A stretch of 64,000 nucleotides of DNA, taken from positions 124,001-188,000 of the forward strand of contig CAWBJW010000004.1 of assembly GCA_963789255.1 (NCBI GenBank), written 5' to 3'. The translations under genes were made by a program, and so were the position numbers. This DNA is from DATARH01 sp963789255 (GTDB taxonomy: Bacteria > Pseudomonadota > Alphaproteobacteria > ATCC43930 > CGMCC-115725). This document shows positions 17,312 to 25,688 of this stretch, piece by piece. The notes beneath the pieces were generated by a model. The model searched no databases and was not told where the DNA came from. It saw only the letters and a list, made by a program, of their open reading frames with translations. Position 1 is the stretch's first letter. Each line of letters begins with the position of its first letter.

Positions 17312-20228
17312 CTAGGCTGACGCCGATGCCTCATCCAGGATGCGCACGATGTGGCGGGCTTCGCGGCCGGCGCCCTCGGCGATCTGGTGGCGGCAGCTGG
17401 TGCCGCAGGCGGCGAGCAGCGTCTCGGGCGGTGCGCCGCGCATTTTCGGCAGCACACCCAATTCGCCGATCTTCATCGAGACATCGTAATGCTCGGCTTC
17501 CAGGCCGAACGAGCCGGCCATGCCGCAACAGGTCGAATCGAAAGTTTCGACCGCGAGTTCCGGGATCAGCCGCAAGGCGTCGGCGGCGGCGCCGGTGGTG
17601 CCGAACGCCTTCTGGTGGCAATGGCCGTGCAGCAGCGCGGTCCGCCCCGGCATCGCCGCGAGCGGCAGGAGGAAGCGGCCGGCCGCTGTTTCGCCGGCGA
17701 CGAATTCCTCGAAGAGCTGGGCATGGCCGGCGAGCGCCGCCGTCGCGGCGCCGGGCAAGATCGCCGGGAACTCGTCGCGCAGGGTCAAGAGGCAGGCGGG
17801 TTCGAGCCCGATGACCGGCATGCCGACGGCGATCGCGGGGGCCAAGGCGTCGAGCATGCGCCGCGCTTCCTTCTTCGCCTCGTCGACAAGGCCGGCGGCG
17901 AGAAAGGTGCGGCCGCAGCATAAGGGTCGGCCGACCGCCGGCTCGGGGGTGTGGACCCGATAGCCGGCGCGGGCGAGGACCCGCTCGGCGGCGAAGGCGT
18001 TCTCGGGCTCGAAATAGCGGTTGAAGGTGTCGACGAGCAGCATAACGTCGCGCCCTCCGGGGGGGCCGGCATCGGCACTGCCGCGATAGGGCTGCGCGGA
18101 CCACTCCGGCAGCTGGCGCCGCGCGCTGAGCCCAAAGAGGCGCTCGCCGAGCGCGGCGAGCGCCGGCACCCGGTTGCGCAGGTTGAACAACGGCGCGAGG
18201 CGCGCGGCATAGGGCGCATAGCGCGGCAGGTACGCGATGGCGCGGTCGCGCGCCGAGAGCCCGTGCCGTTTTCTGTAATGATGCAGGAACTCGATCTTCA
18301 TGCGCGCCATGTCGACCCCGGTCGGGCATTCGCGCTTGCAGCCCTTGCACGATACGCACAGCGCCATCGTCTCGCGCATTTCCTCGGACACCAGCGCGTC
18401 GGGCCCGAGCTGGCCCGACAGCGCCAGGCGCAGGCTGTTGGCGCGGCCGCGCGTCAGGTGCTGCTCGTCGCCGGTGGCGCGGTAGGACGGACACATCACG
18501 CCGGGGTCGGATTTGCGGCACGCGCCGTTGTTGTTGCACATCTCGACGGCGCTGGCGAAGCTGCCCCATTCCGACCAGTCGAGCGCGCCGTCGAGCGGCA
18601 ATTGCCGGTAGCCCGGCTTGAAGCGAAACAGGCTGCGGTCGTCCATCTTCGACGGGCGGACGATCTTGCCCGGGTTGAGGAGGCCGGCGGGGTCGAAGGC
18701 GTCCTTGACCTCCTCGAAAGCACTGACAATGCGCGGCCCGAACATCGCCTCGTGGTGCTCGGAGCGTACGAGGCCGTCGCCGTGCTCGCCCGAATGCGAG
18801 CCTTTGTATTCGCGGACCATTGCGAACGCTTCCTCGGCGATCGCCCGCATCTTTTTGGCGCCGAGCTCCTGCTTCAAATTCAAGACCGGCCGGACATGCA
18901 GACAGCCGACCGAGGCATGCGCGTACCAGGTGCCGTAGGTGCCGTGTTTCTCGAAGACGCGGGTCAGCCGGTCGGTGTATTCCGCCAGATCTTCGAGCCC
19001 CACCGCGCAATCCTCGATGAACGAGACCGGCTTCCCGTCGCCCTTCATCGACATCATGATGTTGAGGCCTTCCTTGCGCACGTTCCACACCGCGCTCTGG
19101 AAGGAGGGGTCGGTCGCCTCGATGACGGCGCCGGGAAAGCCGAGATCGCCCATCAATTCGACGAGCGCTTTGAGGCGCCGCAGATTGTCGTCGGCATCCT
19201 CGCCGGCGAATTCGCAGAGCAGGATCGCGTCGGGGTCGCCCCGCACAAAGCGCTCGACCACCGGGCGGAACACCGCATTGTCGCGAGCCAGCTCGATCAT
19301 CGTGCGGTCGACCAGTTCGACCGCGGCGGGGCCCAGCTTGACGACGTGCTGGGCCGCCGCCATCGCCTTGTAGAAGCTCGGGAAATGGCAGATGCCGAGG
19401 ACCCGGTGCGGCGGGATCGGCTGGAGGTCGAGCTCGATCTCGGTGAAAAAGGCGAGGGTGCCTTCCGAGCCGACCAGCAGATGGGCCATGTTGTGGCCCT
19501 CGTCTCCGATCATGTCGATGTTGTAGCCGCCGACCCGGCGCTGGACTTTCGGGAAGCGGCGCTCGATTTCGTCCGCTTCGCGGCGGTGCAATGCGCGCAT
19601 GTCGCGCACCAGGTCGCGATAGCGCTCGGGCTTGACGTCCCCCTGCAGATCGTTCGGGCCGAAATTGCCGGGCACCTCGGCGAAGCGCGCGGCCGTGCCG
19701 TCGGCGAGGATCGCCTCGATTGCGCGGACGCTGTGCACCATGTTGCCATAGCGCAGCGAGCGGGCACCGCAGCTGTTATTGGCGGTCATCCCGCCGATCG
19801 TGGCGCGGTCGCCGGTCGAACACGTCGACCGGGTAGAACAATTTGTGCCGACGCAACGACGCGTTGAGCCGCTCCAGCACAACGCCCGGCTGGACCCGCA
19901 CGCGCCGCGCCTCGCTGTCGAGCGCGACAACCCCATCCATGTATTTGCTGCAATCGAGGACCAGGGCGCGGCCGACGGTCTGGCCGCATTGCGAGGTGCC
20001 GCCGCCGCGCGGCAAAACCGGCACGCCCTCCTCGCGCGCGATCGCCAATGCCGCGGCAACATCCTCGCGCCCCTTCGGCACGGCGACGCCCAACGGCTCG
20101 ATCTGGTAGATCGAGGCGTCGGTCGCGTAGCGCCCGCGGCTGAAGGCGTCGAACATGACCTCGCCCTCAAGCTCGCGGCGCAGGCGGGATTCAAGCCGAG
20201 GTGAGGCAGGCGAGTTGTCGAGTGGCAT
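17312..20228 (-). CDS. FAD-linked oxidase and Fe-S oxidoreductase fusion (D-lactate/2-hydroxyacid dehydrogenase type), frameshifted near 19819
   Basis: The restored protein is about 970 residues. The N-terminal PCMH FAD domain has PVLPRGGGTSQCGQTVG and ATIGGMTANNSCGARSLRYG. A linker and C-terminal FAD-oxidase domain follow with CLHVRPVLNLKQE and GSHSGEHGDGLVRSEHHE. Two 4Fe-4S motifs come next, CNNNGACRKSDPGVMCPSY and CVSCKGCKRECPTGVD. Two CCG domains close it, with LCCGRTFLAAG and CCGMAGSFGLE. This matches fused GlcD/GlpC-type enzymes that oxidise D-2-hydroxyacids and pass electrons onward, probably to quinone at the membrane. One extra A on + at 19819-19820 separates HKLFYPVDV from STGDRATIGG. 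Removing it restores one frame from the ATG at 20228. Confidence 0.87.
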
Positions 20229-20327
20229 AGGATCTCTTCGCGATCACGATGCGGTAGAGCCCCAGCCTATCGGTTCGGCGCGGGGCAAACAACCGGTCGC
20301 GGCCGGCCGCAACGCCGCCCTGCTTCT

Positions 20328-20353
20328 CCTGTTTTTACAGGAAAAATACAGGG
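20328..20353. repeat. Short hairpin/repeat next to accessory patch
   Basis: CCTGT-TTTT-ACAGG (20328-20341) forms a small hairpin and is followed at once by a second ACAGGG (20348-20353). This AT-rich element stands out in GC-rich sequence just before an accessory patch. It could be a terminator for either flank or a mobile-element boundary mark. Neither is proven. Confidence 0.35.
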
Positions 20354-20398
20354 ACACCTTCTCCGCTCGGTCGGACTCAGCGCGGCGGCCCTACAGGT

Positions 20399-20968
20399 TC
20401 AAAAAAACCCAAAGGTGACGCACTCGGAGAGTGCGACCCAGAAATTGAGATCCATTTGTTCGACTTCAAACCTTTCGATCGGCTCGTCAGGCCCGCTGCC
20501 CTTTCGAGCCCAATACATAATACCGGCGAGATCGGCGCGATATGTCCAATTGCCGTGAGCAAACGCGTTCCGGAAAGCCCGAACCGGGTTGTTGCTTGGG
20601 AACTGTGCGCATTTCCGGGCTGCGGAGCGGCTCGGGGCGGCCTTGGCGAGGACGCGAAAGCATGCCTCCGGTAGATAGACGAAGTGGAAATACATTTGGG
20701 TTACGACCCGTGCTCTCCCGACGTACGGATTGCGGATGCCGCGGGAATACTCAAGCCAGCGCTCGAAGGCACCCAGTTCGGCAAGCCGGTCTTCGAGCGC
20801 GACGGGCGAGGCGTTCCTGATCCTGGCCTTGTCTTCGGACGCGAGAAAGCGGACATCGGCAGCGATGCTCGTCGCGAGCTTTCTCGCGATTTCATCGGCA
20901 AGTCCGATTTCGGCGATCAGCCGCGGGGCGAAAGCCTGCATCCGCGCATCGAGCGCTTGCCAATTCAT
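20399..20968 (-). CDS. Hypothetical protein with HEPN-like R-x4-H motif
   Basis: The 189-residue mostly helical protein is not recognised as a named family. Near its C-terminus, R133-N-A-F-A-H138 fits the R-x4-6-H active-site motif of HEPN domains, which in many cases are metal-independent RNases of toxin or defence systems. Conserved-looking aromatic stretches surround it (AHGNWTYRADLAGIMYW, EVEQMDLNFWVAL). No partner antitoxin such as a MNT nucleotidyltransferase was seen next to it. Base composition is lower in GC than in neighbouring genes. The HEPN suggestion rests on a short motif and must be treated as tentative. Confidence 0.6.
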   Translation of the reverse strand: MNWQALDARMQAFAPRLIAEIGLADEIARKLATSIAADVRFLASEDKARIRNASPVALEDRLAELGAFERWLEYSRGIRNPYVGRARVVTQMYFHFVYLPEACFRVLAKAAPSRSAARKCAQFPSNNPVRAFRNAFAHGNWTYRADLAGIMYWARKGSGPDEPIERFEVEQMDLNFWVALSECVTFGFF

Positions 20969-21015
20969 CTCACCTCCTAGCCGGTCCGCACCAGCGCTCG
21001 GGGGTGAGGATAATG

Positions 21016-21444
21016 TTATTGGTGGAGATGGGCAGGACCCGCTTTGTGTCTCCCTTTGACAGACTCCACATAGCCGGTGACCGTCATTTTGTTCGGCATA
21101 CCGGAGTTCACCAGTTCTTTTGGCATAGCTGAGACTCGGAGGAGGTCCGCCCCGAACTCGGGCGCCACCAAGTCGGCCGCTTGTTCGATAGCAAACCCAG
21201 AAATCTCCGGCATCCCGTTCGACTCATTGTCGATCGTTATCTGCCATCCAAGAGGTATGCGAGGGAAACTGACCACAATCCCGGAGTTTAGGTGCAAGTC
21301 GAACTTGGAGAGACCCTCTGTGGGAGCGAGGCCCAGATTTTCTAAGCCAAGGCAATAAGTTGGTTCCTTTGCCTTGATCCCTCGGGAGCCACACGCAAAG
21401 AGCGTGGCGACCATGATCAGGTAGGACAGGGCCTTCGTCGTCAC
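21016..21444 (-). CDS. Hypothetical small lipoprotein
   Basis: The 142-residue protein starts at a GTG (21444). Its 17-residue hydrophobic leader ends in a lipobox L15-F-A-C18, so it is probably lipid-modified at Cys18 and membrane-anchored facing the periplasm. The mature part has no recognised domain. It contains HLNSGIVVSFPRIPLGWQI and a long GFAIEQAADLVAPEFGADLL segment. Codon and base use are AT-richer than the surroundings, like its neighbour at 20399, which fits an acquired patch. Confidence 0.6.
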   Translation of the reverse strand: MTTKALSYLIMVATLFACGSRGIKAKEPTYCLGLENLGLAPTEGLSKFDLHLNSGIVVSFPRIPLGWQITIDNESNGMPEISGFAIEQAADLVAPEFGADLLRVSAMPKELVNSGMPNKMTVTGYVESVKGRHKAGPAHLHQ

Positions 21445-21459
21445 CAGTATGCCCTCGAA

Positions 21460-22197
21460 TCACGGGATTGCTACCATCACCTTGACGAGCCCCGGAGCAC
21501 TGCTTCCAACAAGGGCTTCGAACGCCGCCTTAGTAACGCCGCCTTAGTTAAGTCGATCACTCTTCCCGGCTTATACGGACCGCGATCGGTGATGGTAACC
21601 GTGATCGACCGACGGGTGCTCAGCGAGCCGAACCGTAGCCACCGTACCCAGCGGCACGTGCAGCATCGCCGCGTTCATCGCCTTCGGGTCAAATAGCTTG
21701 CCATTCGCCATTCGCCGTCCGACAAAGTTGTACCAGGACGCCAATCCCGTAATTGTTCGTGAACCGACCGGAATTGGACCCAAATTGTCGTCGCCGCCTT
21801 CTTCGCCCGTCCATTGGCCGCCATCGGGGTTACCCGCGGGGACGCGCGGTTCGTTGGGGTCGAAATTGTTTTTGAGCAGCGTCTCGGCTCGGGCGAGCCT
21901 GGCGAGGCGGGCGTCGCCGATCTCGCCGAGCCGCAGATGCACAGCGGCGATCATCGCCCGGGTGAGGTCTCCTGGCTGCAAGGCGACGGCGGCCAGGCGC
22001 AGCCCGGGAAGAAGGCGCGCGGCGTCGATTCCCGGCCCATAAGCGGCGGCGATCAGGGCCGTGATCTCGTCTGCTGCGCGAACCCGGTACGATCCGCCGA
22101 CCGGCACGATCAGCGGGCTGGAACCGAGGTAGAGCCCGTCGAGCCCGCAATGCGTATCGTCATTGCCACCGCGGCGCTCGGCCAGCTTGAACATCAC
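21460..22197 (-). pseudogene. RlpA-like double-psi beta-barrel protein, frameshifted with 14-bp duplication
   Basis: The C-terminal half is RlpA-like: ASWYNFVGRRMANGKLFDPKA, then VPLGTVATVRL, ITVTITDRGPYKPGRVIDL and EALVGSSAPGLVKVMVAIP. Two events break it: an extra base in the GGG at 21614-21616 and an exact 14-bp tandem duplication at 21521-21548. Together they restore the phase at the end, giving a stop at 21460. As it stands the frame ends at 21571. The N-terminal 150 residues are unlike standard RlpA. No signal peptide is visible and there is an R-V-P-A-G-N-P-D-G-G-Q-W-T motif, seen in many alphaproteobacterial and phage-associated proteins. RlpA proteins bind or cleave denuded septal glycan, but a periplasmic role here is doubtful. 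The start is GTG at 22197 or ATG at 22194. Confidence 0.65.
21521..21548. repeat. Exact 14-bp tandem duplication
   Basis: The 14-base unit AACGCCGCCTTAGT occurs twice head to tail at 21521-21534 and 21535-21548, inside the 3' end of the RlpA-like gene. A single copy would read TKAAFEALVG, the expected family sequence. Confidence 0.9.
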
Positions 22198-22277
22198 ACC
22201 CCCTTAAGGAACATATTGTGAACATAGATTGCCGGACGCGTCAAGACGACGCGAGCCCGGCTCGTCCGCGAGCCCGA

Positions 22278-22556
22278 TCAGGGCAGCGCCACGTCGTAGA
22301 GGCGGTGCGCATTCCGCATCGCGGCCTGGGCGAGGGCGGGGTCGCCGAGCAGATCCTCGGCGGAGCAGCCAAGCGTCTCGCAAACCGTCCCGAGCTCGGC
22401 TAATTTCAACCGCCGGTAGCCGAGCTCGATCCGGGTAAGGCAGAGTCGCCGAAATCCGATAAGCGCGGCGCATTGCTCCTGGGTCATGCCGAGCGCGCGG
22501 CGGCGCTCGCGTAGCCGGGCGCCGATTCGAGCGCGCATCGCGTCACAGCGGTTCAT
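22278..22556 (-). CDS. XRE family helix-turn-helix regulator
   Basis: The 92-residue protein is a single helix-turn-helix domain: RERRRALGMTQEQCAALIG (helices 1-2), FRRLCLTRIELGYRRLK (recognition helix and turn) and LGTVCETLGCSAEDLL. The ATG at 22556 is chosen because the upstream AT-rich DNA holds an operator-like palindrome. The longer open frame adds unrelated GC-rich sequence with no domain. Such small XRE proteins act as dimeric repressors of neighbouring accessory genes. It lies upstream of the RlpA-like gene on the same strand and may control it and itself. Confidence 0.8.
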   Translation of the reverse strand: MNRCDAMRARIGARLRERRRALGMTQEQCAALIGFRRLCLTRIELGYRRLKLAELGTVCETLGCSAEDLLGDPALAQAAMRNAHRLYDVALP

Positions 22557-22914
22557 CGCATATGCTCCGTCGAGGCTTATATCCGAAGTTGGATATATAT
22601 CGTAACCCGCAACAATTGTCAATGAGAAAATACTATAATAATGATGCTTGATACCAACGTCGCAAGCACCGCCCGGATGCGATCGCGCCTGACGGCTGCA
22701 CCTGCCGGGTTCCGTTATGGACCTGACCGAGGCAAAGTCGAGCGAGCGCAATCTGCGCAACCTGTATGGGCGCTGGGCGCAATTCATGGAGGCGGAGAGC
22801 TGGCGAAATGGCGCATGGCGGCCGCCTGACGGTTGCGTTTGCGCGATTGCCGCCGGCACGCCATATGTGGCCGATTGCAACGAGCGAGCACACCGGCATC
22901 AGAGCGGGACGGCG
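22557..22914. other. AT-rich regulatory region and anonymous sequence before grxC
   Basis: Bases 22557-22650 are strikingly AT-rich and contain the XRE-side palindrome. Bases 22650-22914 are GC-rich. The reading frame of glutaredoxin is open upstream to 22717, but the extra 66 residues match nothing recognised and are not typical of the family. No RNA gene seen. Confidence 0.45.
22578..22597. promoter_or_regulatory. Palindromic operator candidate for XRE regulator
   Basis: TATATCC-N6-GGATATA is a perfect 7-6-7 inverted repeat, starting 22 bases upstream of the regulator's ATG. The position fits autoregulation by an XRE dimer. Confidence 0.55.
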
Positions 22915-23175
22915 ATGGCTCAGGTCGAGATGTATACGACGATGTGGTGCCCCTATTGCGCGCGGGCCCGCGCGCTGTTGGAGAAGAAGGGGGTCGCGTT
23001 TACCGAGATCGACATCGAAGAGCAGCCGCGGCGCCGGGACGAGATGATCCGGCGTGCCGGGCGCACGTCGGTGCCGCAGATCTTTATCGATGGCGAGCCG
23101 ATCGGCGGCTCTGACGACATGGCGGCGCTTGACCGTGCCGGGAAGCTCGATACCAAGCTGGGGCTCGGCGCATGA
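22915..23175 (+). CDS. grxC: Glutaredoxin 3
   Basis: This 86-residue protein has the dithiol glutaredoxin active site C12-P-Y-C15 (YTTMWCPYCARAR), the cis-Pro loop TSVPQIFIDG and the GSH-binding GGSDDMAALD. It reduces protein disulfides or mixed glutathione disulfides in the cytoplasm using glutathione. The ATG at 22915 gives the usual family length. A longer in-frame extension exists but is not supported. It overlaps the next gene by four bases (ATGA), a linkage common in alphaproteobacteria. Confidence 0.95.
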   Translation: MAQVEMYTTMWCPYCARARALLEKKGVAFTEIDIEEQPRRRDEMIRRAGRTSVPQIFIDGEPIGGSDDMAALDRAGKLDTKLGLGA

Positions 23176-24071
23176 CGACTTCGTCGATGGGGGCTTTCAC
23201 CGCTGCCTGCATCCAGTTCACCGCGGGGCCCGACCCCCTGCCCAATCTGCGTGCGGTTGGCGATCTCGTCCGCCGCGCGCGCGACACCGGCGCCGATTTC
23301 ATCATGACCCCGGAAGCCAGCAACTTCATCGAGAGCGGCCGGCGCCGGCGGGACAAGGCACGGCATGAGGCGGACGACCCGTTCCTCGCCGGCATGCGCG
23401 AATTGGCGCGCGAATTGGGCGCATGGCTGCTGCTCGGCTCCCTGGTCATCGACCCGGCCGGCGAGACCGGCGCAGCAGACAGCGAAACCGGGGGCGAGGA
23501 GCGGCTCGCCAATCGCTCGTTTCTCATCGATGCCGCCGGCGGCATCGTCGCCCGCTACGACAAGATTCACATGTTCGACATCGACCTGCCCGGCGGCGAA
23601 AGCTATCGCGAGAGCAATGCCTATCGCCCCGGAGCCGCGACGGCGGTGGCCGAGACGCCGTGGGGAAGGCTCGGCATGAGCGTGTGCTACGATGTGCGCT
23701 TTCCGCAGCTCTACCGCGCGCTGGCGCAGGCGGGGGCCGATTTCCTCAGCGTGCCCAGCGTGTTCACGGTGCCGACCGGCCGGGCGCATTGGCACGTGCT
23801 ATTGCGCGCGCGGGCGATCGAGAATGGCTGCTTTGCGTTTGCGCCAGCGCAATGGGGCGAGCACACCGCCGGGCGCAAGAGCTATGGCCACTCGCTGATC
23901 GTCGACCCGTGGGGCGAAGTGCTCGCCGACGGCGGCGAGGAGGTGGGGATCGTCACGGCGCGCATCGACCCGGCGCGGATCGCCGAGGCGCGCCGCTCGG
24001 TGCCCTCGCTTACCCACGACCGCGCGTTCACGCCGCCGGCGCTGATCCCTCGCTCGCTGGCCGCCGAGTAG
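23172..24071 (+). CDS. Carbon-nitrogen hydrolase (nitrilase superfamily, Nit1/omega-amidase-like)
   Basis: The 299-residue protein has the full nitrilase triad: E48 (FIMTPEASNF), K131 (RYDKIHMFD) and C172 (MSVCYDVRFPQLYR). It also has PSVFTVPTGRAHWHVLLRARAIEN and YGHSLIVDPWGEVLA. The segment after K131 is typical of Nit-type enzymes that hydrolyse deaminated glutathione or omega-amides. It is translationally coupled to grxC (ATGA overlap), which suits a glutathione-repair role. Its end overlaps the convergent Uma2 gene by 44 bases. Confidence 0.92.
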   Translation: MTTSSMGAFTAACIQFTAGPDPLPNLRAVGDLVRRARDTGADFIMTPEASNFIESGRRRRDKARHEADDPFLAGMRELARELGAWLLLGSLVIDPAGETGAADSETGGEERLANRSFLIDAAGGIVARYDKIHMFDIDLPGGESYRESNAYRPGAATAVAETPWGRLGMSVCYDVRFPQLYRALAQAGADFLSVPSVFTVPTGRAHWHVLLRARAIENGCFAFAPAQWGEHTAGRKSYGHSLIVDPWGEVLADGGEEVGIVTARIDPARIAEARRSVPSLTHDRAFTPPALIPRSLAAE

Positions 24072-24621
24072 CATCGAGATCGGTATCCTCGTAGATCGTG
24101 TCGAGGCTGAGCTCGACCGCGATGCTCAACAGGTTGAGCACAGCATCGCCGGCGACGACCTCGTTGATCCAGCCAGCGTCGGTGCGGGTGTAGAGATCAA
24201 TCAGGCGCTCATCCTGCTCGACGATTGCATACTGCCGCACCGACGGGGTCGCGAAGTAGTCCAGCTTCTTCCGCCCGCGATCAACCCGCTCAGTGCTCGG
24301 CGACAGGACTTCAATGATGAGGACGGGTTCAGGCACAATGTCGTCGCGCCCTATCACCGGGCTACAGGTGACCGAGAGATCGGGGTAACGCACGGCACCG
24401 TTTGCGATTACCTTGGCATCGCCGCGGAACGCCATGCAGCCGGTTCCGCGAAGCTTGTTCGACAAAGCCGTCCTGAGGTTCGATGCGATCGTCGAATGGT
24501 CGAGCGATCCCCCGGTCATCATCGTGATGACCATGCCATCATATTCGTGACGGTCGGGCTGCTCGCGTTCCCAGGCGAGAAACTCGTCCAGCGACATCAG
24601 CTTTTCGGCGGCGCTCGGCAT
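24028..24621 (-). CDS. Uma2 family putative endonuclease
   Basis: The 197-residue protein matches the Uma2 (DUF820) family of PD-(D/E)xK-fold proteins. It has MSLDEFLAWEREQPDRHEYDG, DHSTIASNLRTALSNKL and the catalytic-core signature RYPDLSVTC with a downstream VLIIEVLSPSTERVDRGRKKLDYF (Asp, then E-x-L-S-P-S-T, then K). Uma2 proteins are common in accessory DNA and are presumed nucleases. The biological role is unknown. The 3' end overlaps the nitrilase-like gene on the other strand by 44 bases, consistent with insertion into the grxC-DUF1178 block. Confidence 0.88.
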   Translation of the reverse strand: MPSAAEKLMSLDEFLAWEREQPDRHEYDGMVITMMTGGSLDHSTIASNLRTALSNKLRGTGCMAFRGDAKVIANGAVRYPDLSVTCSPVIGRDDIVPEPVLIIEVLSPSTERVDRGRKKLDYFATPSVRQYAIVEQDERLIDLYTRTDAGWINEVVAGDAVLNLLSIAVELSLDTIYEDTDLDATRRPASEGSAPAA

Positions 24622-24630
24622 AGCGACATC

Positions 24631-25200
24631 TTACTCCGAGACGGCGGCCAGATCCAAGCTGCCCTCCGGCAATCGACCGAGCGGGTCGGCGATGGCGGCG
24701 ATGCGCTGGATGACGGCCGGGCGCGGCAGGGTCACCTCGCCCTGCTCGAAGGCGACGATCGTCAGCGCGGCGTAGGTTTCGAGCAATTCGCCGGGACGGA
24801 GCAGGAAATCCGGGCTGCGCGGACGGCCGAAGCGCTCGTTGCCGAGGGCAAACGTCTCGTAGATCAGGGCGCCGCCGGGCAGCAGCGCCGCGGCGATCGG
24901 CGCCAACAGCGGGCGATGGAGGTAGTTGGTCACAACGATGCCGTCAAAGGGGCCGCCGAGCGACCCAAGGACGCTTTCCGCTGCGCCGGTTTCGAGATCG
25001 ATCGCGTGAATTTTGCACCTGTCACCGGCCCGCGGTTGCAAGCGCGCGACATCGCGGTCAACGCAGGTCACCGCAAATCCCATATCGAGAAAGAGCCTGG
25101 CGTGGCGCCCGGCGCCCGCCGCAAGGTCGAGCACCCGGCCGCCCGGTCGGATCAGCGGGACGAAGCGCCGCACCCAGGTGGAGGGAGTGTCTCGATCCAT
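24631..25200 (-). CDS. Class I SAM-dependent methyltransferase
   Basis: The 189-residue protein has a Rossmann methyltransferase core with motif I VLDLAAGAGRHARLFLDMG, the acidic end of strand 2 (VTCVDRDVARL), GIVVTNYLHRPLL as motif IV, and ALLPGGALIYETFALGNE. It would use S-adenosylmethionine, perhaps on a small molecule. Related tellurite-resistance (TehB-like) proteins share this layout, but no specific call is justified. The ATG is taken at 25200. The frame is open far upstream into antisense sequence of DUF1178. Uma2 starts ten bases downstream, so the two probably form a pair. Confidence 0.82.
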   Translation of the reverse strand: MDRDTPSTWVRRFVPLIRPGGRVLDLAAGAGRHARLFLDMGFAVTCVDRDVARLQPRAGDRCKIHAIDLETGAAESVLGSLGGPFDGIVVTNYLHRPLLAPIAAALLPGGALIYETFALGNERFGRPRSPDFLLRPGELLETYAALTIVAFEQGEVTLPRPAVIQRIAAIADPLGRLPEGSLDLAAVSE

Positions 25201-25275
25201 TGTTTGGCACTCTCCGTAGATGATTGCTGAGGGCGCGTTTGTCGGTGTAGATAGGCGCATCCGGAGGTCTTCTCG

Positions 25276-25686
25276 ATGATCCTCTTTACCTTGCGCTGCG
25301 CTGCGGGCCACGAATTCGAGGGCTGGTTCCGCGATGGCGACGGCTTCGAGGCCCAGCACAAGGCCGGCGAGATCGCCTGCCCGGATTGCGGCGACGCGCA
25401 GGTCGAGAAGGCGCTGATGGCGCCCCGTATCGGGCGCTCGCGCGACAAGGCCCCGGCGCCGTCGCCCACCCAGCTGCGCGCTGCGCTCGTCGAGCTGCGC
25501 CGTCAGGTCGAAACCAATTGCGATTATGTCGGCGAACGCTTTGCCGAGGAAGCGCGCAAGATCCATTATGGCGAGGTCGACCCGCGCGGCATCTATGGCG
25601 AGGCGAGCGCCGACGAATCGCGCGAGCTGGCCGAAGAGGGCGTCTCGTTCGGCCGCATCCCCTGGGTCGCGCCGAGCGACGCCTGA
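25276..25686 (+). CDS. DUF1178 family protein
   Basis: The 136-residue protein starts MILFTLRCAAGHEFEGWF and holds C8-x2-GH with C-P-D-C, an apparent zinc ribbon, followed by a variable linker and AEEARKIHYGEVDPRGIYGEA. This matches DUF1178, small alphaproteobacterial proteins of unknown function normally found right after grxC and the nitrilase-like gene. Here two opposite-strand genes separate them. Confidence 0.9.
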   Translation: MILFTLRCAAGHEFEGWFRDGDGFEAQHKAGEIACPDCGDAQVEKALMAPRIGRSRDKAPAPSPTQLRAALVELRRQVETNCDYVGERFAEEARKIHYGEVDPRGIYGEASADESRELAEEGVSFGRIPWVAPSDA

Positions 25687-25688
25687 AC

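Noticed and set aside
17951..19867. Very long open frame on the + strand opposite the FAD/Fe-S oxidoreductase
   Set aside because: It is a GC-rich antisense shadow with Arg/Ala/Gly/His bias and no recognisable motif. The opposite strand has clear enzyme motifs.
22717..22914. N-terminal extension of glutaredoxin
   Set aside because: The extra 66 residues match no family and the ATG at 22915 gives the standard 86-residue glutaredoxin 3.
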